Part shown: one piece after another, positions 1 to 10,206 of the stretch
Layout of the letters: each line of letters opens with the position of its first letter
Position numbering within the stretch: position 1 is the stretch's first letter
DNA from: Halomonas cerina
GTDB lineage: Bacteria; Pseudomonadota; Gammaproteobacteria; Pseudomonadales; Halomonadaceae
DNA length: 64,000 nucleotides
Assembly (NCBI RefSeq): GCF_014192215.1
Contig: NZ_JACHXP010000007.1
Span: forward strand, 62,001 to 126,000
Direction: 5' to 3'
Position numbers and translations under genes: made by a program
The notes under the pieces: model-generated
Seen by the model: the letters and a program-made list of their open reading frames with translations, nothing else
What the model was told of the DNA's origin: nothing
Database searches by the model: none

Positions 1-106
1 CCGGCAACACCGGTGCAGAATAGGGAGACGCCCCGGTGTCACGCGCCCCTGGCCAACGGCGGGGTCAGTGTGCCGCCTTCCGCCATTGCCAGACGCAGGT
101 CAGCTC

Positions 107-928
107 ATGCCACCCAAGGATATCCCGACCCCCCTGTTCGCCCAGGACGCCCCCTCCCTGTCACGCCCGGACTCGGCCTGGGCCGGCTGGGGACAGTGGC
201 TCGCGCTGGTCACCATGACCCTCGACCATCTGGTCCGCTACGCCATCCCCGACAGTTGGGGCTTGGGCTGGGTCGATTCCTCACTCGGACGCATCGCCTT
301 TCCGCTGTTCGCCGGCATGGTGGCCTGGCACGGGCTGTTCAATACCCGCAACCCCATCCGCTATGCCCGGCGCATCCTGGTGATCGGCCTGGTCGCCCAG
401 CTGCCCTACCAGCTCATGCCCCGCGAGGCACTGCTGCAGTTCAATATCTGCTTCACCCTGGCGCTGGGCCTGGTCGGGGCTGTCTGGCTGCAGCGCCGGA
501 TGCTGCAACGCACAGCCGGCACGCCGGCCTGGCGGCTGGCCGGGGAAAGCGCGCTGGTGCTGGCGGCCTGGTATATCGCCGGTTTCTGGGTGGAGTACAG
601 TCACCTGGGCCTTTTGCTGATCCCCTTCTTTCTGCTGGCGATCGATCAGCTGCACCGAGCCGGTGAGACGCTCGCCGACCGACTGACGGCCGTGGTCGCC
701 TGCCTGCCGCTGCTGGCGGTGGCCGGCCTGATGAACAGCTCCGACATGGCCAAGTCGTTCACCGTGGCCACCTCGCTGGCGGTCCTGCTGCTGGCGGCGG
801 GCGCCCATCGCGCCATCCCCCGCGTGCCCCTGGCCATGCCGCGCCGCCTCTGGCTCGCCTGGTACCCGGGCCATTTCGCGGCCATCGCCGTACTGCTGAT
901 CGCCCTGGGTCAAGCGGACTTTCCGTGA
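107..928 (+). CDS. TraX family integral membrane protein
   Basis: A polytopic membrane protein of about 273 residues resembling the TraX family, named after the F-plasmid protein linked to pilin N-acetylation. The signature is the early TLDH-type motif (MTLDHLVRYAIPD) followed by FPLFAGMVAWHG and several hydrophobic segments. Many chromosomal homologues have no known substrate, and there are no conjugation genes nearby, so a pilin role is not supported. A GTG codon at 68 would add 13 residues; the ATG at 107 was preferred because it begins just before the conserved part. The gene stands alone, convergent with the YeiH-type gene, with 156 bases between them. Family assignment is fairly firm; function is unknown. 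Confidence 0.7.
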   Translation: MPPKDIPTPLFAQDAPSLSRPDSAWAGWGQWLALVTMTLDHLVRYAIPDSWGLGWVDSSLGRIAFPLFAGMVAWHGLFNTRNPIRYARRILVIGLVAQLPYQLMPREALLQFNICFTLALGLVGAVWLQRRMLQRTAGTPAWRLAGESALVLAAWYIAGFWVEYSHLGLLLIPFFLLAIDQLHRAGETLADRLTAVVACLPLLAVAGLMNSSDMAKSFTVATSLAVLLLAAGAHRAIPRVPLAMPRRLWLAWYPGHFAAIAVLLIALGQADFP

Positions 929-1084
929 ACCGTGACGCGCCGTGAGTCGTGACATCGCACGGCAGGACGGGATCAAGCGACGCCGAAGTGAGACGCCGGA
1001 GTGGAATGAGGAGGAGTCCATCCCACTGCCTGGAGCCAGCGCCCCCCATGCCGGGCAAGATCACACCATGTAGCCGGATGTATA

Positions 1085-2140
1085 TCAGCCGCCCACCCCA
1101 CCGAAGAAGATGAAGACCAGCACCACCAACAGCAGGAACAGCGTCTCGGCGGCCATTAGGATGACCGGCTTCCAGCCGACTACCGCCAGCTTCTGGAAAG
1201 ACGTCTTGATCCCCAGCGCGGCGATCGCGGTGACCAGGCACCACCGCGACAAGTCGGTGAAGCCTTCGGTGACCACCGGCGGTATCACGCCCAGGCTGTT
1301 GACGATCACCAGCGCCACGAAAGCCACCAGGAAACCCGGCAGCATCGTCACCTTGCGGTCGTCACTTTCCTCGCGACGGGCATGGCGGAACAGGAACATG
1401 AACGCCATCACCGCCGGCACCAGCATGGCGACGCGCAGCAGCTTGACGAAGGTCGATACATCGCCGGTGCTCTCGGAGATCATGTAGCCGGCACCGACCA
1501 CCTGGGCGACATCGTGGATGGTGCCGCCGAGAAAGATGCCCGCCTGGTCGTCGCTGAGGCTCAGCATCCCCACGATCAGCGGATAGGTCACCATGGCCAT
1601 GGTCGACAGCGTCGTGACCCCTACCACGGTAAGGATAGTGTTGCGCTCACTGGTCTCGTGACGCGGCATCACCGCCGACAGCGCCAACGCCGCCGAGGCC
1701 CCGCAGATGGCTACCGAGCCGCCGGTAAGCAGGCCCATGTCGCGGTGCAGCCCCAGCAGGCGAGCCAGCACCACCCCCATCAGGATAGTCAGCGAGACCC
1801 CGGCGACGACCGTCAGCAACGGGCCGATCCCCAGTTCCATGACCTGTTCGATGGTGATGCGCACACCCAGCAGCGCCACCCCGAGGCGCAAAATGGTACG
1901 CGCGGCGAAGTCGACGCCGGCCAGGCAGCGCTCGTCTTCGGAGAGGAAATGCAGCGACATGCCGAACAGCAGGGCATAGAGTAGCGTCGGTCCACCGTAG
2001 TGATCGGCGATGAAGGTGGTCGCCAAGGCAATGGTGATGCAGATCAGCACCCCCTTCCCCAGCCGGGGGACCGTGTGAATGGCTCCCTTGGCTACGCCAA
2101 GGGGCCATTGCAGTGCCTGTTTTCCACGCTCAAGCATCAT
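1085..2140 (-). CDS. YeiH/UPF0324 family putative sulfate/sulfite exporter
   Basis: Membrane protein of about 351 residues of the UPF0324 (YeiH, Pfam PF03601) family, annotated elsewhere as putative sulfate exporter. Recognisable blocks are GVALLGVRITIEQ, GGSVAICGASAALA and GTIHDVAQVVGAGY, spread over roughly ten hydrophobic segments. It is the last gene of the hpsN operon, only 25 bases after the alcohol dehydrogenase. SuyAB releases sulfite inside the cell, so an anion exporter is the expected last step, and the position supports sulfite or sulfate efflux (inference). Start choice: two adjacent ATG codons at 2140 and 2137 follow an in-frame TTG at 2155; 2140 is used. No strong Shine-Dalgarno is visible, so translational coupling is possible. 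Confidence 0.8.
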   Translation of the reverse strand: MMLERGKQALQWPLGVAKGAIHTVPRLGKGVLICITIALATTFIADHYGGPTLLYALLFGMSLHFLSEDERCLAGVDFAARTILRLGVALLGVRITIEQVMELGIGPLLTVVAGVSLTILMGVVLARLLGLHRDMGLLTGGSVAICGASAALALSAVMPRHETSERNTILTVVGVTTLSTMAMVTYPLIVGMLSLSDDQAGIFLGGTIHDVAQVVGAGYMISESTGDVSTFVKLLRVAMLVPAVMAFMFLFRHARREESDDRKVTMLPGFLVAFVALVIVNSLGVIPPVVTEGFTDLSRWCLVTAIAALGIKTSFQKLAVVGWKPVILMAAETLFLLLVVLVFIFFGGVGG

Positions 2141-2165
2141 GGGATAGCCATCCAATATCCAAACA

Positions 2166-3152
2166 TCACGGCAGCAACACCACCTTGGCGGCAGCGGTAC
2201 GGCCTGCTACCAGGTCGGCGAAGGCCTCGGCCCCCTCCTGCAATCGGCGGGTCTCGACCCAGGAAAGATCACCCAGCGCTCCCGAGTCCAGCAGTTCGAC
2301 CGTGGCCCGGAGATCGGTTGCGGTGTAGGTGTAGGCGCCGAGAAACGCGATCTCCTTCAACGTGATGGCACGCACATCGAGACTCCCCTCATTGTCCTGG
2401 AGGCCGAGATGCATGATGGCGCCCCCGGGACGGACGGCTGCCACCGCCATGTCTCGGGTCGCGGCGGCGCCCACGCAGTCGAATACAGCCTCGACGCTGG
2501 CTTCCGGGGGGATATGATCCCGAGGGTCGAAGGTCTCGAGCCCTGCCTCTTGCGCGGTTTGCCGCCGCAACGGATTGGTGTCTGCCAACCGTAGTGTCCG
2601 CACGCCCCTTTGGCGCAGCATCAGCCCCGCCAGCAGCCCAATCGCCCCGGCGCCGATGACCAGCACCCGCGCTTCGGCCAGGGGGCGCGACAATGAACGC
2701 TCGAGACGCTGAATGCCATGCAGGGCGGTGGCTGCCGGTTCCGTCAGCGCGGCCGCGACCGGCGACAGGGTCTCGGGCAACTCGATCAGACAGTGATCGG
2801 GAATGGTCAGGGACTCGGCAAAGCTGCCCGCTCGCGTCATGCCGATCATGGTGCGATTGCTGCACAGATTCTGTCGGCCACTCAGACAGTAGTCACAGCG
2901 GCCACACACGATCAGCGGGTTCATGGTGACGCGCTTGCCAGCCAGAGCGCCTTCCACCACCTCGCCGGCCGCCTCGTGGCCCAGGATCAGCGGCGGCTGG
3001 CGGCGCGGATCGTGGCCATGGAAAGCATGCAGGTCGGAGCCGCAGATGCCGGTGGCCTGGATGCGCACCCGGGACTCGCCCTCGGCCAGCGGTACCTCCT
3101 CGGTCTCGCGCAGTTCGAGTTGCTCGGGCCCGACGTAATAGAGTGCTTGCAT
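2166..3152 (-). CDS. hpsP: Zinc-dependent MDR alcohol dehydrogenase, HpsP-type
   Basis: Medium-chain dehydrogenase/reductase of 328 residues. Visible marks are the catalytic zinc Cys-His pattern near the N-terminus (GICGSDLHAFHGHD, then GHEAAGEV), the four-cysteine structural zinc lobe (CGRCDYCLSGRQNLC), and a Rossmann GAGAIGLLAG motif. In the dihydroxypropanesulfonate (DHPS) pathway of Cupriavidus, dehydrogenases HpsO and HpsP interconvert DHPS enantiomers so that HpsN receives the R form. The same gene order next to hpsN suggests this role; sequence alone would only say sorbitol/threonine-dehydrogenase-like. Start at 3152 follows a clear AGGAG seven bases upstream. It lies 25 bases after the SDR gene in one operon. 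Confidence 0.75.
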   Translation of the reverse strand: MQALYYVGPEQLELRETEEVPLAEGESRVRIQATGICGSDLHAFHGHDPRRQPPLILGHEAAGEVVEGALAGKRVTMNPLIVCGRCDYCLSGRQNLCSNRTMIGMTRAGSFAESLTIPDHCLIELPETLSPVAAALTEPAATALHGIQRLERSLSRPLAEARVLVIGAGAIGLLAGLMLRQRGVRTLRLADTNPLRRQTAQEAGLETFDPRDHIPPEASVEAVFDCVGAAATRDMAVAAVRPGGAIMHLGLQDNEGSLDVRAITLKEIAFLGAYTYTATDLRATVELLDSGALGDLSWVETRRLQEGAEAFADLVAGRTAAAKVVLLP

Positions 3153-3177
3153 GGTGCATCTCCTAATGGTGATCAGC

Positions 3178-3939
3178 TCATTTGGCGGTGAAGCCGCCAT
3201 CGACGTAGAGGGTCTGGCCGGTGACATAGCCGGAGGCGGGGGAAGCCAGAAAGACCGTGGGGCCGGCGATGTCCGCCAGGGTGCCGTTGCGACCGATGGC
3301 GGTGCGCCCGGCCAGGGCCTCGGACGCGGCCGAGTCGTCGAAGACCGGCGCCGTCAGCTCGGTGGGGAAGAACCCCGGGGCGATGGCGTTGGCGTTGATG
3401 CCGTGGCGTGACCAGGCCTCGGCCATGGCCCGGGTCAACTGCACGATGCCGCCCTTGCCGGCCCCATAGGGCGCGCTGTCGGGGAAGGCCCGCTGCGACT
3501 GTAGCGAGGCCAGGTTGATGATGCGCCCGTAGCCCTGCTTCCGCATGCCGGGCACCAGGGCCCGGGACAGGAAGAAAGGGGTGCCCAGATGCAGCTGCAG
3601 GGTCAGCTGCCAAGAGGCCAGATCGACCTCCTCGATGGGTTGGCGCAGGTTGACGCCAGCGGCGTTGACCAGAATGGTCACCGCACCGAAGGGCTCGGCC
3701 GCCCGTCGGGCGGTCTCCTCCAGGGTGCCGGGGTCGGCGAGGTCGGCGACGAGGGCGGCCGCCTGGCCGCCCTCCCCTTCGATGGCCGCCACGCTCTCAT
3801 CCAAGGCCTCGCGCCGCCGGGCAGTCACTACCACCCGGGCGCCGGCGGAGGCCAGGGCCTCGGCCATGGCCCGCCCCAGGCCGCTGCTGCCGCCGGTGAC
3901 CAGGGCGACCTGGCCGTCGAGATCGAAGCTTGGCCGCAT
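3178..3939 (-). CDS. hpsO: SDR family dehydrogenase, HpsO-type
   Basis: Short-chain dehydrogenase/reductase of 253 residues with the classical cofactor motif TGGSSGLGRA near residue 16, the NAAG block, the catalytic Ser and YGAGKG (YxxxK) motif, and the C-terminal VTGQTLYVDGG block. Its start is only one base from the hpsN stop codon, so the two are almost certainly co-translated. With the neighbouring zinc dehydrogenase it fits the HpsO/HpsP pair that epimerises DHPS through a keto intermediate. Which of the two acts on which enantiomer cannot be told from sequence. General SDR identity is certain; the sulfonate role rests on context. Confidence 0.78.
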   Translation of the reverse strand: MRPSFDLDGQVALVTGGSSGLGRAMAEALASAGARVVVTARRREALDESVAAIEGEGGQAAALVADLADPGTLEETARRAAEPFGAVTILVNAAGVNLRQPIEEVDLASWQLTLQLHLGTPFFLSRALVPGMRKQGYGRIINLASLQSQRAFPDSAPYGAGKGGIVQLTRAMAEAWSRHGINANAIAPGFFPTELTAPVFDDSAASEALAGRTAIGRNGTLADIAGPTVFLASPASGYVTGQTLYVDGGFTAK

Positions 3940-3940
3940 C

Positions 3941-5446
<1,506 letters not shown>

Positions 5447-5492
5447 TTAATAACCGATCTAGGTTCTTGACTCATGCGTTCCTCCTCAGGGC

Positions 5493-6800
5493 CTATAGCC
5501 ACCAGGTCGATAGCCAGGGCACGAAGGCAATCAGCAGCACCACCAGCAACATGCCCAGCACGAAGGGGAAGGCATAACGGGCGATAGCCAATACCGAGCA
5601 GCGCGTCAGCCCCGAGACCACGAACAGGTTGAGACCGAGCGGTGGCGTGATGAAGCCCAGGCCCAGGGTGGTCACCATCAGGATCGCGAAATGGAATTCG
5701 TTCATCCCCGCCTGGAGGGCCACCGGCAGCAGCAAAGGGGACAAGATCACGATGTTGGGCGTGGTCTCCATGACGCAACCCGCCAGGACCAGGATGCCGA
5801 TCATCAGCAGGATAATCACCGCCGGGGAGTCGGTCAGTTCGCCGATGCCGCCGACCAGGGTCTGGGGGATATCCAGGCTGGCCAGCGTCTGGGCCAGGGG
5901 CAACGACACGGCGATGATCGGCACGATGACGCCACACACCCGTGCCGAGGATTCCAGCATCCGCGGAATATCGCTGAGGGTCAGGCGTTTCTGGTGAAGG
6001 CCGATCAGCACGACCACCACGACGGCCACCGAGGCGGCCTCGGTCGGGGTAAAGAGCCCTGAATAGATGCCGCCGAGGATCACCACCGGCACGAACAGTG
6101 CCCAGCGGGCATCCCATACCGTGGCTCCCCAGCGGCGCCAGGAAAAGCGCGCCCGATCGCCCTCGAAGCCATACAGACGGTTGAGCACCACATTGGTGAT
6201 CATCACCGAAAGCATCACCAGCACCCCGGGGATGGCGGCGGCCAGAAACAGGGTCGAGACCGACATGCCCAGTACCAGCCCCATCACGATGTAGGCGATC
6301 GAGGGCGGGATCAGGATGCCGGTACAGGCGCCGGAGGCCACCAGGGCACAGGCCGCCGGCAAGGGGTAGCCCCGCTCCACCAGACGATGGATGGTCATGC
6401 GTCCCACCGCCGCCGCGCCGGCGGCGTCGGAACCCGAGATGCAGGCGAAGAAGCCGCAGCCGAGGGTTGTGGAGCTACCGAGTCCGGTGCGCATGCCGCC
6501 GACGCTGGCCTCGGCCACATCGAGCAGCTTGTCCGAGAGTCCCGAGCGCACTAGCGCATCCCCGGTGAGGATGAACAGTGGCACGGCGATCAGTGCGAAG
6601 GCATTGATGCCCTCGAACAGCGACTCACCGAACACCGACAACGGCAACGTCTCGGTCATCGTCAGCATGCCCAGGGAGCCCAGGCCAATGGCCACCCAGA
6701 TCGGCACCCCCAGCACGATCAGCCCGACCAGGGCCAACAGGGGCCCATAGAAGGTCCACCCCAGATCCGCGGTGGCCTGCCCAATCGTCATGAATTCCAT
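5493..6800 (-). CDS. TRAP transporter large permease (DctM type)
   Basis: Large membrane subunit of a tripartite ATP-independent transporter, 435 residues with about 12 hydrophobic segments. DctM marks include SVFGESLFEGINAFALIAVPLFI near the N-terminus, GCGFFACISGSDAAGAAAVG and IPPSIAYIVMG. It carries the substrate across the inner membrane driven by an ion gradient. It is the last gene of the TRAP operon, 11 bases after the small permease, and lies between that operon and the hpsN operator. The neighbourhood points to DHPS or sulfolactate as substrate, equivalent to HpsM. TRAP identity is certain; substrate is inferred. Confidence 0.88.
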   Translation of the reverse strand: MEFMTIGQATADLGWTFYGPLLALVGLIVLGVPIWVAIGLGSLGMLTMTETLPLSVFGESLFEGINAFALIAVPLFILTGDALVRSGLSDKLLDVAEASVGGMRTGLGSSTTLGCGFFACISGSDAAGAAAVGRMTIHRLVERGYPLPAACALVASGACTGILIPPSIAYIVMGLVLGMSVSTLFLAAAIPGVLVMLSVMITNVVLNRLYGFEGDRARFSWRRWGATVWDARWALFVPVVILGGIYSGLFTPTEAASVAVVVVVLIGLHQKRLTLSDIPRMLESSARVCGVIVPIIAVSLPLAQTLASLDIPQTLVGGIGELTDSPAVIILLMIGILVLAGCVMETTPNIVILSPLLLPVALQAGMNEFHFAILMVTTLGLGFITPPLGLNLFVVSGLTRCSVLAIARYAFPFVLGMLLVVLLIAFVPWLSTWWL

Positions 6801-6811
6801 AGCAGACCTCC

Positions 6812-7375
6812 TCAGTCGAACAACTTGTGGCCATCGAAGGGCGGTTCACCGCGCCGCATGCGACGGATGTCCGCCAGCATCGTCTGTAACACTCGGGACG
6901 CTACAAGCAGGAAACCGATGGGGATCGCCATCAGAAATACAGCCTGGGACACACGCAGCCCCGGGGTCACCGAGCCGAACTCCAGTGACGTCAGCACCGG
7001 CGAGACCGACAGCCACAGCGCCCATACCGCCAGCACCAGGGTGGCGATGTCCGAGAGCCACCAGGCCAGGCGCTTTATCCGCGGACCGCCGAGATTGACC
7101 AGCACGTCGATGCGGATATGGGCGCGGTCACGGACCGCCGCCGCGGCGGCGATCCAGGCCAGGTAGATGAAGGCATAGCGCGCCAGCTCCTCGCCCCACA
7201 CCGACGAGTAGTCCAGCACAAAGCGGCGGATGACCTCGATGGCGACCGTCAGGATGATCAGCGCATAGAAGGTCAGCAGCAGCCACCGCTCGCTCTTGCG
7301 ATCAATGCGATCGCAACGCAGGCGGAAGGCATGCCAGGCATCCTTCTTAGGCGTTGTTGTCGACGTAGTAGCCAT
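6812..7375 (-). CDS. TRAP transporter small permease (DctQ type)
   Basis: Small membrane subunit of 187 residues, four hydrophobic segments, with the DctQ-like stretch VWGEELARYAFIYLAWIAAAAAVRD. It pairs with the DctM subunit 11 bases downstream. The start at 7375 has a GGAGG seven bases upstream and lies inside the 3' end of the solute-binding gene (29-base overlap), so the two are probably translationally coupled. A longer in-frame extension upstream is a shadow of that gene. Equivalent to HpsL if the transporter is for DHPS. Confidence 0.85.
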   Translation of the reverse strand: MATTSTTTPKKDAWHAFRLRCDRIDRKSERWLLLTFYALIILTVAIEVIRRFVLDYSSVWGEELARYAFIYLAWIAAAAAVRDRAHIRIDVLVNLGGPRIKRLAWWLSDIATLVLAVWALWLSVSPVLTSLEFGSVTPGLRVSQAVFLMAIPIGFLLVASRVLQTMLADIRRMRRGEPPFDGHKLFD

Positions 7376-8531
7376 TAGACACCTCCGTAGCGGCCAGCAG
7401 TTCGTCGAATACCTCCAGGGAGCCGGCCAGCTCGCGCTTGGTATCGTCCCAAGCCGACAGCTGGTGGCCGCAGCGTGCCTTCCACTGGGCGAGTTCGTCC
7501 TCGGTGGGCGCATAGATCTCGACCCCGGCCTGGCGCATCTGATGGTAGGCATAGGCCCGCGCCGCCGGCACCTTGGCCAGGTTCTCGCGGAAGGTGACAT
7601 CGGCGGCTTGGAGGATGCCTTCCTGGATCGCGGCGGGCTGGGCATCGAACCATTTCTTGTTGCAGGTATAGACCTGGGCGTCGGGGACCGACTGGATGGT
7701 GGAGATGCTGGCCAGGATGTCGGTGAAGCCGAACACCAGCAACGCCTGAACACTGGGATCTAGGGCATCGGCGACGCCCTGCTGAATCGCCGAGGTGGTC
7801 TCGCCCCAGGCCACCGGTGTGGGGTTGGCGCCGGCCAAGCGATAGACCTTCTGCAGGATCTCCGAGGACGGCACCCGGAACTTGATACCGGCGATGTCCT
7901 CGGGGGTCCGCACCGGGCCGTCGAGCAGGCCATTACGCACCGCCACGGTACGCGGGTCGATGCAGACGTAGTTCAGCACCTTGAAGCCACGCTCCTCCAC
8001 CTTGTGGTGGACCACATCGCGCCAGCTCCGGGAAGTCACCAGGTTGACCAGGCGTTGGTTATCGCCGCACCAGTAGGGGATGTTGATCAGGTCGACTTCG
8101 GGGGCGAACGGTGAAAGGTTGGAGATGGAATGCTGCGCTATGGCGATGGTGCCGTTCTGCACCTTGCTCACCAGGTCCCCGCCAGCGCCAAGCTGTCCGC
8201 CGGGTGCCAGCTTGACGTAGAGCCGGCCGCCGGTGAAGTTCTGCAGGTTCTCCTTGAAGTTGAGCTGCATGATCGGATAGGCCCGGGAGGCCCCCAGGGT
8301 ATAGCCAGTGGCCAGCGTCAGGGTGGTCTCGGCGGCGGCGGCGCGTGCGCGCTCCTCCTGGGAGGTCTGGGCCATGGCTCGCTCCGAGAACAGGGTGCCG
8401 CCGACCGCGCCGATCACCGCGGCGCTGAAACCGTAGCGGGCTACGGCGCCCATGAACTGCCGACGCTCCGGCTGCTGAGGCTCGGCGGCGGCCCCGGGGA
8501 CACGAGTGAAGGGATTCTTGAAGGGTGACAT
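7347..8531 (-). CDS. TRAP transporter solute-binding protein (DctP type)
   Basis: Periplasmic binding protein of 394 residues. The N-terminus carries a twin-arginine pattern (RRQFMGAVARYGF) followed by a hydrophobic segment and an Ala-x-Ala cleavage site, so Tat export is likely. The body is DctP-like: KLAPGGQLG, GIKFRVPSSEILQKVY and AWGETTSAIQQGVADA. The long extension before the Tat motif and the soluble fold resemble the Tat-exported branch of TRAP binding proteins. Start at 8531 follows GAGGAG with seven bases of spacing; a longer ATG at 8546 lacks this. It captures the substrate for the two permeases downstream, probably DHPS or sulfolactate (inference from context). Confidence 0.87.
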   Translation of the reverse strand: MSPFKNPFTRVPGAAAEPQQPERRQFMGAVARYGFSAAVIGAVGGTLFSERAMAQTSQEERARAAAAETTLTLATGYTLGASRAYPIMQLNFKENLQNFTGGRLYVKLAPGGQLGAGGDLVSKVQNGTIAIAQHSISNLSPFAPEVDLINIPYWCGDNQRLVNLVTSRSWRDVVHHKVEERGFKVLNYVCIDPRTVAVRNGLLDGPVRTPEDIAGIKFRVPSSEILQKVYRLAGANPTPVAWGETTSAIQQGVADALDPSVQALLVFGFTDILASISTIQSVPDAQVYTCNKKWFDAQPAAIQEGILQAADVTFRENLAKVPAARAYAYHQMRQAGVEIYAPTEDELAQWKARCGHQLSAWDDTKRELAGSLEVFDELLAATEVSNGYYVDNNA

Positions 8532-8577
8532 CAGCGTGCTCCTCATGATTGTTGTTGAAGCTCGGCCAGACCCTCGG

Positions 8578-8799
8578 TCATGGCGTGGAGGACTGTCGCG
8601 ATTCGAGCCTGAGACACCCGGAGATGAAACAGGCGGTCGCAACCACCAGCAGTGCTGCTTCCAGGGCCGGAGCGATGTCGTACACCCCCGGCCAGAAGCG
8701 TTGCACGGCGACGTTGAGGAAGAAGAGAGCGAACAGGCCCAGGGCCAGCCACATCAGGCCGTCCAGGGTCCCGCTTGCCTTGCGTGGTGAATCCGACAT
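8578..8799 (-). CDS. Small two-helix membrane protein leading the TRAP operon
   Basis: Predicted 73-residue protein beginning MSDSPRKASG, with two hydrophobic stretches (LMWLALGLFALFFL and ALLVVATACFISG) separated by a short polar loop. A GGGAG lies nine bases before the ATG at 8799. It is the first gene after the LacI-type operator and 46 bases before the solute-binding gene, so it should be co-transcribed with the transporter. No family is recognised. It may be an accessory membrane subunit of the TRAP system; this is inference from position only. Confidence 0.6.
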   Translation of the reverse strand: MSDSPRKASGTLDGLMWLALGLFALFFLNVAVQRFWPGVYDIAPALEAALLVVATACFISGCLRLESRQSSTP

Positions 8800-8924
8800 C
8801 TTGGGTGGCTCCCGCGGTGTATTATTGTCGTTTGCCCGGTAAGGCCCCGTGCGCCTCGACCGGCCCAAGGGTGCGGCGCCTCGTTTGCCGATCCCCCAAG
8901 GGGGCTATACTGACAAGGAGCATT

Positions 8925-8940
8925 TTGTAAGCGCTTACAA
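8925..8940. promoter_or_regulatory. LacI-type operator between TRAP operon and regulator gene
   Basis: Perfect 16-base palindrome TTGTAAGCGCTTACAA in the 257-base divergent region between the TRAP operon (minus) and the LacI-family gene (plus). The 14-base core is identical to the site before hpsN. It can serve both divergent promoters and autoregulation. Confidence 0.82.
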
Positions 8941-9056
8941 CCCTATGACTCCAAGCTAGACTCCTATACATGAGTTGTCCAGAAAAAATCTACCCCGCAT
9001 GATGAGGGTATCCTCATGGCGCGGATGAGAGGCCACTCAAGGAGGCCAGAGAGCCC

Positions 9057-10085
9057 ATGAGCAAGGAAATGCAACGCACGCTGCTGGAGGACGTGGCCCG
9101 GGAGGCCGGGGTCTCGACGGCCTCGGTCTCGCGGGTCCTTAATCGGGCCCCCCATGTCAGCGAACGGCTGCGCAAGCGCGTCGAGGCCGCCATTGACCGG
9201 CTCGGCTATGTACCCGACGGCACCGCCCGGGCGCTGGCCTCCCGACGTACCGGTGCCATCGGGGCCCTGGTCCCGACTCTGGACAACCCCATCTTCGGCA
9301 CCATGATCGACAGCCTGGAGCAGCGCCTCAAGCGCCATGATTGCCGGCTGTTGATCGCCACCTATCGCTACGACCTAGACGACGAACTGCAGGCCCTGCG
9401 CACCCTGGTCCAGCAGGGGGTCGATGGCGTGGTGTTGATCGGCCACGACCACCGCCCCGCGGTCCAGGCTCTGCTCACGCGGCGTCAGCTGCCCTTCCTG
9501 TCCTGCTGGCACAGCGAAGACGACCCCGACTGGCCCTGCATCGGCTTCGATAATGCTGTCCCGGCGCGTCGCCTGGTGGAACACCTATTGGTGCTGGGCC
9601 ATCGACGACTCGCGGTGGTCAGTGCCCCCACCGTGGGCAACGACCGGGCACGAGCCCGGCTGGAGGGCTTTCGCCAGGCAGCCGAGGCAGCGGGCTATCC
9701 CCTGCTACCGGAGCGCATCGTCACGGTGAACTATGGCATCGCCGAAGGAGTCCAGGCCTTCGATACCCTGATGGGCCTGGACGAACCACCCACGGCGATC
9801 CTCTGCGGCAACGACACCCTCGCCTTCGGGGTCATGCTGGCCGCCCAGCGGGCGGGGGTGCGTGTCCCCGAGCAGCTCTCGATCACCGGTTTCGACGACC
9901 TGCCCCAGGCATGCTTCATGTCGCCGCCGTTGACCACGGTCGCCGTGCCGGCGAGCGCAATCGGCCGATGGGTGGCCGATGACCTGATCGCGCGCATCGG
10001 CGGCGAGACCCTACCCCACCGCCGGTTGCTGGACGCACCCCTGGAGCTACGGGAGTCGACCGGCCCCGCGCCGATGACCGACTAG
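9057..10085 (+). CDS. LacI family transcriptional regulator of the DHPS genes
   Basis: LacI/GalR-type regulator of 342 residues. The N-terminal helix-turn-helix is clear (LLEDVAREAGVSTASVSRVLN), followed by the hinge (YVPDGTARALASRRTG) and a periplasmic-binding-protein-like effector domain (GALVPTLDNPIFGTMI; TAILCGNDTLAFGVM; ITGFDDLP). It is divergent from the TRAP operon, with the palindrome at 8925-8940 between them and a second copy before hpsN. The natural reading is a local repressor induced by DHPS or a pathway intermediate. The ATG at 9057 has an AGGAGG rather far upstream (about 12 bases). Family assignment certain; target inferred from operators. Confidence 0.88.
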   Translation: MSKEMQRTLLEDVAREAGVSTASVSRVLNRAPHVSERLRKRVEAAIDRLGYVPDGTARALASRRTGAIGALVPTLDNPIFGTMIDSLEQRLKRHDCRLLIATYRYDLDDELQALRTLVQQGVDGVVLIGHDHRPAVQALLTRRQLPFLSCWHSEDDPDWPCIGFDNAVPARRLVEHLLVLGHRRLAVVSAPTVGNDRARARLEGFRQAAEAAGYPLLPERIVTVNYGIAEGVQAFDTLMGLDEPPTAILCGNDTLAFGVMLAAQRAGVRVPEQLSITGFDDLPQACFMSPPLTTVAVPASAIGRWVADDLIARIGGETLPHRRLLDAPLELRESTGPAPMTD

Positions 10086-10206
10086 CGCCTCGGCCCGCCG
10101 GCGAGGGTCCCCCCACAGCGACAGGTCTATCATCTGGCCGCTGCGGCTCCTGGATCACACACGGCGACGCCCCCACCGGCAGTGGAGGCATCGTGGCCAT
10201 GTTGTA

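Noticed and set aside
281..1021. Long minus-strand open frame opposite the TraX-like gene
   Set aside because: Shadow frame in high-GC DNA; translation is Gln/Arg/His-rich with no domain, while the plus-strand gene has clear membrane segments.
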